Positions 7,962 through 15,551 of a DNA stretch of 64,000 nt are shown piece by piece. The notes below the pieces were generated by a model. It was given only the letters and a program-made list of their open reading frames with translations, searched no databases and had not been told where the DNA came from. The stretch is from Nonomuraea rhodomycinica (GTDB lineage: Bacteria; Actinomycetota; Actinomycetes; Streptosporangiales; Streptosporangiaceae), in assembly GCF_013363995.1 (NCBI RefSeq), contig NZ_JABWGO010000001.1:2241222-2305221 (forward strand), given 5' to 3'. The number at the start of each line of letters is the position of its first letter. Within the stretch, counting starts at the first letter, position 1. Both the position numbers and the translations under genes were made by a program.

Positions 7962-9155
7962 ATGCGGGTGACCATGGGAGACGTGCCGCTGTCCGGATTC
8001 GAGGAGGCCCTGCGGACCCAGCGGGCGCGCTATCCCGGCGCCGACCCCGCGTGGCGGCCGGGGTGGCAGCCGGTGCACACGGTGTACGTGCCGGCCGACC
8101 GGTTCGACGCCGGCACGGTCGCGGACTGGGGCGGGCGCGCCCTGGCGCTGGCGCGGGCGCACCTGGCCGGTCCGGCGCAGGTCGCGGACGTGTTCGGCGT
8201 GCCGGAGGCGGCGGCGCGGGCCGTCCATGAGCGGGTGCTGCGCAAGCTCGGCCGCGAGCCGGTCGAGGACCTGCGGATCGACTTCGAGGACGGCTACGGC
8301 GCGCGGCCCGGCGCGGAGGAGGACGCGGACGCCGTGCGGGCCGCCGAGGCGGTCGCGCGGATGCGGGCGGCGGGGACGCTGCCGCGGCGCTGGGGGCTGC
8401 GGGTCAGGTCGTTCGCCGACGGCGACCCGGCGCGGTCGGCGCGCACGCTGGACGGCTTCCTCACCGAGGTGACGGAGCGGTGCGGCGAGCTTCCGCCGGG
8501 ATTCGTGGTGACCTTCCCCAAGGTGCTGATGGAGGAGTACCTGGTGGACTTCGCCGACCTGCTGGCCCGGCTCGAACGCGGGCTGGAGCGCGGGCTCGGC
8601 GGCGGGGCCGAGGTGCGGCTGCGCTTCGAGGCGCAGGTGGAGGCGCCGCAGACGCTGCCGTTCCTGCGGGGCGACCTCGCGGAGCGGCTGGACGGCCGGC
8701 TGGCCGCCGCGCACTTCGGGGTCTTCGACTACACGGCGGCGATCGGCCTGCCCCCGCGCGAGCAGCGGCTCGACCACCCGGCCTGCGACCACGCCCGGCA
8801 CGTCATGCAGACGGCGTTCGCGGGGACCGGGGTGGAGCTGTCGGACGGGTCGCTGGCGGCCTCGCCGGCCTCGGAGTCGGCGGCGGACGTGCGGGCGCTG
8901 TGGCGGCGGCACGCGGAGCTGGTGCGGCACTCCCTGGCCCATGGGTTCCACCAGGGGTGGGACCTGCACCCCTCGCACCTGGTGAGCCGGTTCGCGACGG
9001 TGTACGCCTTCCATCTGGCGACGTACGACGCGTACCGCGAGCGGGTGCGGGCCTGGGAGGAGCGGCGCGCGGCCGGTGGCGGGGTCATGGACGAGCCCGC
9101 CACGATCCGGACGCTCGCGGCGGCCCTGGCCCGCGCGGACGCCGTCCTGTCCTGA
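7962..9155 (+). CDS. DUF6986 family, HpcH/HpaI aldolase-like protein
   Basis: A 397-residue protein with an aldolase/citrate-lyase-like barrel: LRIDFEDGYG near residue 106 (acidic metal-binding type motif), KVLMEEYLVDF, RLRFEAQVEAPQTL (near 220) and HFGVFDYTAAIGLPP (near 250), then QGWDLHPSHLVSRF near the end. These features fit the DUF6986 group related to phosphoenolpyruvate-binding aldolases; the true substrate is unknown. The ATG at 7962 lies six bases after a TAGGGT -10 (7950-7955), indicating a leaderless transcript of its own. It converges with the cutC gene. Confidence 0.7.
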   Translation: MRVTMGDVPLSGFEEALRTQRARYPGADPAWRPGWQPVHTVYVPADRFDAGTVADWGGRALALARAHLAGPAQVADVFGVPEAAARAVHERVLRKLGREPVEDLRIDFEDGYGARPGAEEDADAVRAAEAVARMRAAGTLPRRWGLRVRSFADGDPARSARTLDGFLTEVTERCGELPPGFVVTFPKVLMEEYLVDFADLLARLERGLERGLGGGAEVRLRFEAQVEAPQTLPFLRGDLAERLDGRLAAAHFGVFDYTAAIGLPPREQRLDHPACDHARHVMQTAFAGTGVELSDGSLAASPASESAADVRALWRRHAELVRHSLAHGFHQGWDLHPSHLVSRFATVYAFHLATYDAYRERVRAWEERRAAGGGVMDEPATIRTLAAALARADAVLS

Positions 9156-9168
9156 GGTCCTCGCGGGC

Positions 9169-9849
9169 TCAGTCGCGGTCGACGAGGGCGCGCCACCGCT
9201 GGACCGCCCGCCAGTCGACGGGCTCCGACCAGCTCTCCCGTACGGCCGAGCCGACGTGGAAGGCGCGCACGCCGTAGTCGAGCAGGGCCGGCACGTGCGG
9301 CGCCTTGAGCCCGCCGCCGGCCAGGATGATCGAGCCGTCGCCCGCCTCGGCGCGGCTCTTGAGCACCGGCAGCCCGTCGGCCACGCCGGTGGGCGCGCCC
9401 GAGGTGAGGACGGTCGCGAGGTTCGGCAGCAGGCGCACGGCCCGCCAGGAGGCCTGCACGTCGGCCGCGTGGTCCACCGCCCGGTGGAACGTCCAGGGCA
9501 GCGGCGAGACGGCGTGGATGAGCGCCTCCGTGGCGGCCAGGTCCACGGCGCCGTCCCCGTCGAGGAACCCGAAGACGAAGCCGGCCGCGCCCGCCTGGGC
9601 CAGTTCCTTGGCGGCGCGCCGCAGCCGGTCGAGCGTCTCGGGCCCGGCCGTGAATGTCGCGTCGAGGCGCAGCATGACCATCTGGGGCAGCGGGCACTCG
9701 GCCGCGATGGCGGCGACGGTCTCCGGCGCCGGGGTGAGCCCGTCGGCCGCCATGTCGGCGACGACCTCGACACGGTCGGCGCCGCCTCGCTCGGCGGCCA
9801 CGGCGTCGCGCACGTCCAGCGCGATCACCTCAAGGAGGGATCCGGTCAT
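9169..9849 (-). CDS. cutC: copper homeostasis protein CutC family
   Basis: This 226-residue TIM-barrel protein matches CutC in length and motifs: LLEVIALDVRDAVAAERGGADRVEV at the N-terminus, FVFGFLDGDGAVD in the middle, TFHRAVDHAAD (near 130) and GSIILAGGGL (near 180). The copper role is taken from the family name and the biochemical function is poorly established. A TAACCT -10 (9861-9856) stands six bases before the ATG, so it is probably leaderless. Confidence 0.85.
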   Translation of the reverse strand: MTGSLLEVIALDVRDAVAAERGGADRVEVVADMAADGLTPAPETVAAIAAECPLPQMVMLRLDATFTAGPETLDRLRRAAKELAQAGAAGFVFGFLDGDGAVDLAATEALIHAVSPLPWTFHRAVDHAADVQASWRAVRLLPNLATVLTSGAPTGVADGLPVLKSRAEAGDGSIILAGGGLKAPHVPALLDYGVRAFHVGSAVRESWSEPVDWRAVQRWRALVDRD

Positions 9850-9969
9850 GAGGAGAGGTTATCGGGTGCTCTACCCCTTTCATCAGGCGAAGCCCCAAAA
9901 GCCCGTTACGCCCCACTCGACCTCGCCGGGAACACCTCCTCGGCCGGAGCTCGCCCGGCCAGGTGACCC

Positions 9970-10614
9970 TCAGGCGCCGATGAGCTCGGGGAGGGTGAGG
10001 TCGCGGAAGGCGGCGACCAGCGTGTCCTGCGCCGGCCGCTGGAAGAGCGCGCCCGAGGCGCGGTGCGGAAGGTCCACGGTGCGCACGTGCTGGAAGCCGC
10101 GCCGCCGGTAGTACTCCTGCAGGCCCGGGTTGCGCTTGGCGCAGTCGAGGCGCAGCCAGCGGCGCCCGGAGGCCCACGCCGTGGCGCCCGCCCAGTCCAG
10201 CAGGGCGTCGCCCAGGCCCGTCCCGGCCCAGGGCCGGGCCACCGCGAGCTTGTGGACGTAGAGCGCGGCGCCCGGGTCGTCGGCGGGCGCCCAGAACTCG
10301 GGGTCGGCGTGGTCGTCCAGGGCGATGGTGGCGACCGGGGGGACGTCCTCGTCCGGGTCGAGGTAGCGCAGCTCGTCGTCCAGCAGGTACAGCACGCGCT
10401 CCTCGATCAGCGGCTCGATGCGCTCGGGGCCGAAGCCGCCCCGCGGCCACTGGCTCACCCCCTTGGAGTGCAGCCACTCGGCGGTGTCGGCGAGGAGGGT
10501 GAGCACGCCCTGGAGGTCGGAGCGGTCGGCCCGGCGCAGTGCCAGCGGGTGCAGCAGGGTGGCGGAGGAGAAGGAGGAGGAGAAGGGGGCCGTGGTGCCG
10601 GTGATGGTGTGCAT
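9970..10614 (-). CDS. GNAT family N-acetyltransferase
   Basis: This protein of about 214 residues has a GNAT acetyl-CoA-binding segment (VARPWAGTGLGDALLDWA) and the following YYRRRGFQHV block typical of the fold's C-terminus. The substrate cannot be told. The ATG at 10614 was preferred to the upstream start because AAAGGG lies about six bases before it. The first 25 residues are a serine-rich stretch. It sits alone between cutC and the gntR gene and is preceded by an AT-rich promoter region. Confidence 0.75.
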   Translation of the reverse strand: MHTITGTTAPFSSSFSSATLLHPLALRRADRSDLQGVLTLLADTAEWLHSKGVSQWPRGGFGPERIEPLIEERVLYLLDDELRYLDPDEDVPPVATIALDDHADPEFWAPADDPGAALYVHKLAVARPWAGTGLGDALLDWAGATAWASGRRWLRLDCAKRNPGLQEYYRRRGFQHVRTVDLPHRASGALFQRPAQDTLVAAFRDLTLPELIGA

Positions 10615-10711
10615 GGTTCGCCCTTTCGATGCGTTGGGTGTCCGAGTGACAGCGCACAGTGATGACGCTGTGGCGCACAAGCTCGGCATAGGTGATTAAA
10701 GGCGATATGTA

Positions 10712-10723
10712 CGCATATATGCG
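10712..10723. promoter_or_regulatory. 12-base perfect palindrome upstream of GNAT gene
   Basis: CGCATATATGCG is a perfect palindrome in an unusually AT-rich pocket about 100 bases upstream of the acetyltransferase start. It could be an operator; no matching regulator family is recognised. Confidence 0.4.
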
Positions 10724-10822
10724 CATAAATAGGTTTAGGGGAGTACGCGCAGCTCCCCTAGCCCTGCGAGGCCGGATTACTCGCGGCGGGCCGCCGGCGG
10801 GATCACCCCCAACCGAGCTCGA

Positions 10823-11578
10823 CTAGCGGCGATCGAGCTCGTATCTGATCAAGTGCTTGTCGGCGGGTAGCACCGAGACCGCGACACGCACCGGCATATC
10901 AGCCCTGTCGTAACCAACTCGGACATACACGACAACTGGCGTGCCCAGTTCCAATTGAAGCCGTTCGGCTTCCTCTTGGTTGGGCATTCGCGCCCAAATG
11001 TCGTCAATCACACGAACTTGTTCGTGGCCGAGCTCCTCCAGAACGCGGTTCGCCCCTCGCGCGATGTCGCCTGGCCTGGCGATTTCCGAGTTGGCCACCA
11101 AATCCCGGGGGAAGTAGGAGTCGTTGGTGTTGTACGGCTGCCCGTCCACGAAGCGGAGCCGCCGGCGCACCACGGCGAGCTCCCCGTCGGCCAGCTCCAG
11201 CCGGCTGGCGATCTCCTCGACGGGCGTGACGGTCAGGACCTCGATGAGCTGGCTGGGCTCGCGGCCCTCCTGCGTGACGGCGTAGGCGAAGGCCTCGCGC
11301 AGTTCGCCGCTGGGCTGGGGTTCCAGCTCTCGCTGCGGATAGATGAGCAGCGGCCTGCGATCCCGGACGATCGTGCCGCGGCGCGGGGTGCGGGTGACCA
11401 GCCCCTCGTTGACCAGCTCACCGAGAGCCAGCCGGACGGTGTTGCGGCTCACCCCATGGTCCTCCATGAGCTGAGCCTCGGTCGGCAGCTGCGCTCCGGG
11501 ACCGAGTACACCGGAGTAGATGGCCTTCCGTAGTTCGGAAGCCACCTGCTGATACAGCACCGACCTTGCCACTTTCAC
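10823..11578 (-). CDS. GntR family transcriptional regulator (HutC/UTRA type)
   Basis: The 251-residue protein starts with a winged helix (LRKAIYSGVLGPGAQLPTEA near 16-35; HGVSRNTVRLALGELVNEGL near 41-60) and continues into a UTRA ligand-binding domain (VRRRLRFVDGQPYNTNDSYF). The start is GTG with AAGGGG upstream. The 3' part, roughly 10823-11140, is visibly less GC-rich than the 5' part and than all neighbours, suggesting a recombined or horizontally gained gene. An inverted repeat at 11584-11597 just upstream could be its own operator. Such regulators are common in actinomycetes, including near integrative elements, but no element genes are present here. Confidence 0.8.
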   Translation of the reverse strand: MKVARSVLYQQVASELRKAIYSGVLGPGAQLPTEAQLMEDHGVSRNTVRLALGELVNEGLVTRTPRRGTIVRDRRPLLIYPQRELEPQPSGELREAFAYAVTQEGREPSQLIEVLTVTPVEEIASRLELADGELAVVRRRLRFVDGQPYNTNDSYFPRDLVANSEIARPGDIARGANRVLEELGHEQVRVIDDIWARMPNQEEAERLQLELGTPVVVYVRVGYDRADMPVRVAVSVLPADKHLIRYELDRR

Positions 11579-11583
11579 CCCTT

Positions 11584-11597
11584 ATTGTGCCAACAAT
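11584..11597. promoter_or_regulatory. inverted repeat before gntR gene
   Basis: ATTGT-GCCA-ACAAT has perfect 5-base arms and lies immediately upstream of the GntR start region. GntR proteins commonly bind short AT-ended inverted repeats in their own promoters, so autoregulation is likely. Confidence 0.45.
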
Positions 11598-11710
11598 TTA
11601 GACGATCTGGTTCTAGCAGGCCACAACCCCTTGACCAAAGGGCCCCGACAGCCGCATCATCCATTCGTTGGTACAAATCCATCGAAAGGCCCGGGAGGGG
11701 GTGAGGGCCG

Positions 11711-11926
11711 GTGTCGCCGGTCCACGCGGGTACGCCATACCTGCCCTGGCAAGACCCAGACGATGCACCACGTTTACTGCGTTACGCGGTGCGCCGCCAT
11801 ACGTTCGGTCTTACCTGCTCGGACACCCGGAACGGCAGTACCGTGCCGACCAGGCCGACCGTGCGTTGCCGGCGACAGGAGTCCTCGCACTCCCCCACCG
11901 ACTCCGTGCGCGAACCATCGATCTAG
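11711..11926 (+). CDS. small hypothetical protein, 71 aa
   Basis: This open frame begins MSPVHAGTPYLPWQDPDDAP and continues with RLLRYAVRRHTFGLTCSDTR. It starts about 14 bases after a GGGAGGGGGTGAGGG purine run. The first half looks like protein; the second half is low in clear features. No family is recognised. It could be a real small gene or a decayed remnant in the otherwise gene-free 11579-12084 stretch, which holds nothing else I can support. Confidence 0.3.
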   Translation: MSPVHAGTPYLPWQDPDDAPRLLRYAVRRHTFGLTCSDTRNGSTVPTRPTVRCRRQESSHSPTDSVREPSI

Positions 11927-12084
11927 GACTCCATCCCTCGCCGGAGTCCTGGCGTCGCCGCGCATGGGGCTGGAAGCGCGTCCTGGCGGGTCCCCCACGC
12001 CCGCCAGGGCGCGCGTTCCGTTCTCTGCCCACGGTCGCCCCTCCGAGAGCCTCGGACGGCCGCCACGGCCCCGCGGGAGGCCGT

Positions 12085-12486
12085 TCACTCCCCGGCGGGC
12101 TCCCAGTCGACGAGCGTGAGACCGCTGGCCCCCGGCGTGAACACGCCTCTGACCCGCTCCCCGCCCACCGGCTCCCGGGCCGCCCGCCACCCGCCGTGCA
12201 GCAGGCAGTCCGGCACGGCGGCCGGCCGCACCATGACCACCACGTACGGCTCGCCGTCGCCCGCGCCGAACGCCTGGTGGTTGACGATCCAGCTCTCCAC
12301 GGTCCCCTCGGGCTCGGCCGCCTCCCAGTGCCACCGCTCGGTCCGGCAGGCCGGGCAGAACGCCCTGGCCGGGAAGCGGGCGCGGCCGCAGGCGTCGCAC
12401 CGCTGCACCGCGAACTCCCCCCGCCCGGTCCGCTCCCACCACGGGGCCGAGTCGCGGTCCGTCGCCACCTGGAACACCGGGCGCAT
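12085..12486 (-). CDS. OB-fold/zinc-ribbon DUF35 protein (Ltp partner)
   Basis: A 133-residue protein with a rubredoxin-like zinc ribbon (cysteines 30, 33, 44 and 47 in QRCDACGRARFPARAFCPAC) followed by an OB-fold (VESWIVNHQAF...). DUF35 proteins form complexes with thiolase-like Ltp proteins, as in the steroid side-chain aldolase Ltp2-ChsH2(DUF35). The gene lies four bases after the Ltp gene and must be co-transcribed, so the two probably form one enzyme controlled from the operator at 13640. Confidence 0.8.
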   Translation of the reverse strand: MRPVFQVATDRDSAPWWERTGRGEFAVQRCDACGRARFPARAFCPACRTERWHWEAAEPEGTVESWIVNHQAFGAGDGEPYVVVMVRPAAVPDCLLHGGWRAAREPVGGERVRGVFTPGASGLTLVDWEPAGE

Positions 12487-12490
12487 GCGA

Positions 12491-13660
12491 TCAGTCCTTC
12501 CTGAGGATCAGCGCCGACGTCGCGGGCAGCACGTACCCGGGCTGGGCCGTGGACAGGGCCACCTCCGCGCCCGGCACCTGCCGGTCCCCCGCGTCGCCGC
12601 GCAGTTGCGAGACGGCCTCGGCGACGTGGTTCATGCCGTGGACGTAGCCCTCCGACAGGAAGCCGCCGTGGGTGTTGACCGGCAGCTCGCCGTCCAGGGC
12701 CGTGGCGCCCGAGGCCGCGTACGGCCCGCCCTCGCCCTTCGGGCAGAACCCGTAGTCCTCCAGCTGGACGATCACCGAGTACGTGAAGCAGTCGTAGAGC
12801 TGGGCCACGTCCACGTCCCGCGGGCCGAGGCCGGCCCGGCCGTACAGGCGGGGCGCGAGGGCGGCGGCGGCCGTGGTGGTGGGGTCGGCGGGGCCGCCCG
12901 ACAGGTGGCTCTCCCCGCCGCCCCAGGCGGCGGCCGAGACGAGCACGGCCGGCCGGCGCAGGTCGCGGGCCCGCTCGGCGGTGGTGACGACCAGCGCGCA
13001 GGCGCCGTCGGTCTCCAGGCAGCAGTCCAGCAGCCGGAACGGCTCGGCGATCCACCGGCTGGCGAGGTAGTCGTCGAGCGTGATGGGGGCGCGCATGAGG
13101 GCGCGGGGGTTCTTGACGGCGTTGGCGCGCTGGGTGACGGCCTGCCGGCCGAAGTGCTCGGCCGTGGTGCCGTACTTGAGCATGTGGGCGCGGGCGTACA
13201 TCGCGTACTGCTGCGGCGGCGCGAACAGGCCGTACGGCGCCTGGTACTGCACCTCGGGGCTCGCGGGCAGGCCGCGGCCGGTGCCGCCCATGCGGAACTC
13301 CGAGCGGGCGTTGATCGCGCGGTAGCAGACCACGGTCTCGGCCACCCCGGCGGCCACGGCCAGCGCGGCCTGGCCGACGACGGCGTGGGAGACGCTGCCC
13401 CCGCCGAACTGGTCGAGATGCCAGCTCAGGTCGCGGATGCCGAGCGCGGGCCCGACCAGCGTGGGCGCCGCCGAGTCGCCGACGCGGTGGGTTGCCAGGC
13501 CGTCCACGTCGCCGGGGCCGAGCCCGGCGTCGTCCAGGGCGGCCAGCACGGCGCGGCAGGCCAGCGTGAGGGTGCTGACGCCCGAGTCCTTGGTGAACGG
13601 CGTGTAGCCCACGCCGGCGACGGCCGTACGGTCCCGGAAATCAAGCAAGCGCTTGGCCAT
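12491..13660 (-). CDS. thiolase-like lipid-transfer protein (Ltp2-type)
   Basis: This 389-residue non-decarboxylating thiolase-fold protein has TAVAGVGYTPFTKDSG at the N-terminus, NPRALMRAPITLDDYLAS, a cysteine-containing LLDCCLETDGACALVV block (near 223) and VNTHGGFLSEGYVHGMNHV near 335. These are hallmarks of the SCP-x/Ltp group, which does aldol or retro-aldol chemistry on CoA esters with a DUF35 partner. Start ATG 13660 lies six bases after a TAGCAT -10 (13672-13667), with TTGACA at 13696-13691, so the mRNA is leaderless and the KstR2-type operator falls on codons 2-7. Its role in steroid side-chain or ring-fragment cleavage is inferred. Confidence 0.75.
   Translation of the reverse strand: MAKRLLDFRDRTAVAGVGYTPFTKDSGVSTLTLACRAVLAALDDAGLGPGDVDGLATHRVGDSAAPTLVGPALGIRDLSWHLDQFGGGSVSHAVVGQAALAVAAGVAETVVCYRAINARSEFRMGGTGRGLPASPEVQYQAPYGLFAPPQQYAMYARAHMLKYGTTAEHFGRQAVTQRANAVKNPRALMRAPITLDDYLASRWIAEPFRLLDCCLETDGACALVVTTAERARDLRRPAVLVSAAAWGGGESHLSGGPADPTTTAAAALAPRLYGRAGLGPRDVDVAQLYDCFTYSVIVQLEDYGFCPKGEGGPYAASGATALDGELPVNTHGGFLSEGYVHGMNHVAEAVSQLRGDAGDRQVPGAEVALSTAQPGYVLPATSALILRKD
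13640..13657. promoter_or_regulatory. KstR2-type operator inside the ltp coding start
   Basis: ATCAAGCAAGCGCTTGGC contains an exact core CAAGCGCTTG and overlaps codons 2-7 of the leaderless ltp gene (encoding AKRLLD). Repressor bound here would lie just downstream of the transcription start. Confidence 0.8.
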
Positions 13661-13666
13661 CAGTCC

Positions 13667-13696
13667 ATGCTAGGCCGCCCGTCGCGGGCCTGTCAA
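13667..13696 (-). promoter_or_regulatory. consensus promoter of ltp-DUF35 operon
   Basis: TTGACA (13696-13691) and TAGCAT (13672-13667) are separated by 18 bases, and the ATG follows six bases later. This is a strong housekeeping-sigma-type promoter for a leaderless transcript. Confidence 0.7.
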
Positions 13697-13719
13697 CGAG
13701 ACCCGCGGGCGGGGGCGGC

Positions 13720-13749
13720 TTGACAGGCTTTCCGCCCCGCGCCTACCGT
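13720..13749 (+). promoter_or_regulatory. consensus promoter of flavin reductase-fadE30-ipdF operon
   Basis: TTGACA (13720-13725) and TACCGT (13744-13749) are separated by 18 bases and point away from the ltp promoter. The KstR2-type operator directly follows the -10. Confidence 0.7.
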
Positions 13750-13766
13750 CCAAGCAAGCGCTTGGT
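13749..13766. promoter_or_regulatory. KstR2-type operator before flavin reductase gene
   Basis: TCCAAGCAAGCGCTTGGT includes an exact AnCAAGnnCTTGnT match (AGCAAGCGCTTGGT) and covers the expected transcription start of the rightward operon. Confidence 0.85.
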
Positions 13767-13804
13767 AAGATAGAGTCCGTCAGGCGGACGAAGGAGGCCC
13801 CACG

Positions 13805-14416
13805 ATGAGCACACACGCTGCCCGGCTCGTCACGCCGGACGGCTGTGCCGGCCGTCCCACGCCCTACCAGCGCAGGACCCTCCACGGAGCCGCCATGCCC
13901 AACGGCCCTGTCCCCCAGAGCGCGAACGGCCACCTCGACGCGCTGCGGTTCCGCCAGGTGCTCGGCCGCTTCGCCACCGGCGTGGTGGCGATCACCGCGC
14001 TCGACCCGGCGACGGGCGGCCCGTGCGGGCTGGCGGCCAACTCGTTCACGTCCGTGTCGCTGGAGCCCCCGCTCGTCGCGTTCTGCGTGGCGCACACCAG
14101 CACGAGCTGGCCGCGCGTGCGGGGCGCCGACGTGCTGACCGTGAACGTGCTGGCCGAGCACCAGCAGCCGGTGTGCGCGCAGATGGCGACCAGGGGCGGC
14201 GACAAGTTCGCCGGCCTGAAGTGGACCGGCTCCCCCGGCGGCAACCCCGTGCTGGACGGGGCGCTGGCCTGGATCGACTGCGCGGTCGAGGCCGAGCACC
14301 CGGCCGGCGACCACGTGATCGTGGTCGCCCGGGTGCTCCAGCTCGACGTCCACGCCGACGGCGGTCCGCTGGTGTTCTTCCGCGGCGGCTACGGGGGCTT
14401 CGTTGAGCCTGCGTGA
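13805..14416 (+). CDS. flavin reductase (HsaB/HpaC type)
   Basis: The 203-residue protein carries the flavin-reductase-like domain from about residue 45: FRQVLGRFATGVVAITALDP, LAANSFTSVSLEPPLVAFCV, GGDKFAGLKW and an acidic DHVIVVARVLQLDV block. Such proteins reduce FMN or FAD with NAD(P)H for two-component monooxygenases. AAGGAGG sits nine bases before ATG 13805, so an extra 30-residue N-terminus is predicted; MPNGPVPQSANG at residue 31 would be the conventional start. No HsaA-type monooxygenase is adjacent, so the luciferase-like enzymes at 2502 and 57909 are candidate clients. It is first in an operon with fadE30 and ipdF. Confidence 0.8.
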   Translation: MSTHAARLVTPDGCAGRPTPYQRRTLHGAAMPNGPVPQSANGHLDALRFRQVLGRFATGVVAITALDPATGGPCGLAANSFTSVSLEPPLVAFCVAHTSTSWPRVRGADVLTVNVLAEHQQPVCAQMATRGGDKFAGLKWTGSPGGNPVLDGALAWIDCAVEAEHPAGDHVIVVARVLQLDVHADGGPLVFFRGGYGGFVEPA

Positions 14417-15527
14417 GGAGGCGCGGGCCTGGCTGGAGGAGAACCTGACCGGCCCGTTCGCCGGCGCGCGCGGCCTCGGCGGCCCCGGCCGCGAGCACGA
14501 GGGGCACGAGCTGCGGCTGGCCTGGGAGCGCCATCTCGGCAAGGCGGGCTGGACCTGCCTGGCCTGGCCCGAACGGTACGGCGGGCGGGCGGCGTCCCTG
14601 GCCGACCAGGTGGCCTTCCACGAGGAGTACGCGCGGGCCGACGCCCCGGCCCGCGTGGGCCACATCGGCGAAGGGCTGCTCGGCCCCACCCTCCTGCAGT
14701 TCGGCACGGAGGAGCAGAAGGACCGGTTCCTGCCGCCCGTCCAGCGCGGCGAGGAGCTGTGGTGCCAGGGCTACTCCGAGCCGGACGCGGGCTCCGACCT
14801 GGCCGGCGTGCGCACCCGCGCGCGCCTGGAGGGCGGCCGGTGGGTGATCGACGGGCAGAAGGTGTGGACGTCGCTGGCCCACGTGGCCGACTGGTGCTTC
14901 GTGCTCTGCCGTACCGAGCCGGGCTCCCAGCGGCATCGCGGCCTGTCGTACCTGCTGGTCCCGATGCGCCAGCCCGGCGTCGAGGTGCGGCCGATCGTGC
15001 AGATGACCGGCACGTCGGAGTTCAACGAGGTGTTCTTCGACGGCGCGACGACCGACGCCGCCAACGTCGTCGGCGCGCCCGGCGACGGCTGGCGGGTGGC
15101 CATGGCGACGCTCGCCCACGAGCGCGGCGCGTCCACGCTGGGGCAGCAGATCGGGTTCCGCCGGGAGCTGGACAAGGTCGTCGAGACGGCCCGGCGCACG
15201 GGGGCGGCCGAGGACCCGGTGCTGCGCGACCGGCTGGTCCGGGCCTGGCTGGAGCTGCGGATCATGCGCCTCAACGCGCTGCGGACGATGCGGCCCGACC
15301 CGGGGCCGGAGGCGTCGATCGGCAAGCTCTACTGGTCGGAGTGGCACCGAAGGCTCGGCGAGCTGGCCCAGGCGGTCCAGGGCCGGGCCGGGCTGGTCGC
15401 CCGCGACGGCGAGCTGAACGACCTGCAGCGGCTCTACCTGTTCAGCCGCGCCGACACCATCTACGCCGGGTCCAGCGAGATCCAGCGCACGATCATCGCC
15501 GAACGGACGCTGGGCCTGCCTCGATAG
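14403..15527 (+). CDS. fadE30: acyl-CoA dehydrogenase, FadE30-like
   Basis: This is a full-size 374-residue acyl-CoA dehydrogenase. The FAD/substrate region CQGYSEPDAGSDLAGVRTRA starts near 121, VIDGQKVWTSLAHVADWCFV near 150, and the C-terminus has FSRADTIYAGSSEIQRTIIA. TTG at 14403 overlaps the preceding gene by 14 bases, so translation is probably coupled. In mycobacterial KstR2 regulons fadE30 (Rv3560c) lies beside ipdF (Rv3559c), exactly as here, and acts early on the HIP-CoA derivative. It may also pair with the short FadE at 943. Confidence 0.8.
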   Translation: MSLREEARAWLEENLTGPFAGARGLGGPGREHEGHELRLAWERHLGKAGWTCLAWPERYGGRAASLADQVAFHEEYARADAPARVGHIGEGLLGPTLLQFGTEEQKDRFLPPVQRGEELWCQGYSEPDAGSDLAGVRTRARLEGGRWVIDGQKVWTSLAHVADWCFVLCRTEPGSQRHRGLSYLLVPMRQPGVEVRPIVQMTGTSEFNEVFFDGATTDAANVVGAPGDGWRVAMATLAHERGASTLGQQIGFRRELDKVVETARRTGAAEDPVLRDRLVRAWLELRIMRLNALRTMRPDPGPEASIGKLYWSEWHRRLGELAQAVQGRAGLVARDGELNDLQRLYLFSRADTIYAGSSEIQRTIIAERTLGLPR

Positions 15528-15551
15528 AGATCCTCTGGAGACGGGAGCACG

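Noticed and set aside
10823..12084. Remnant of an integrative element around the gntR gene
   Set aside because: Apart from the composition shift and a gene-poor stretch, there is no integrase, excisionase, replication gene, tRNA or flanking direct repeat.
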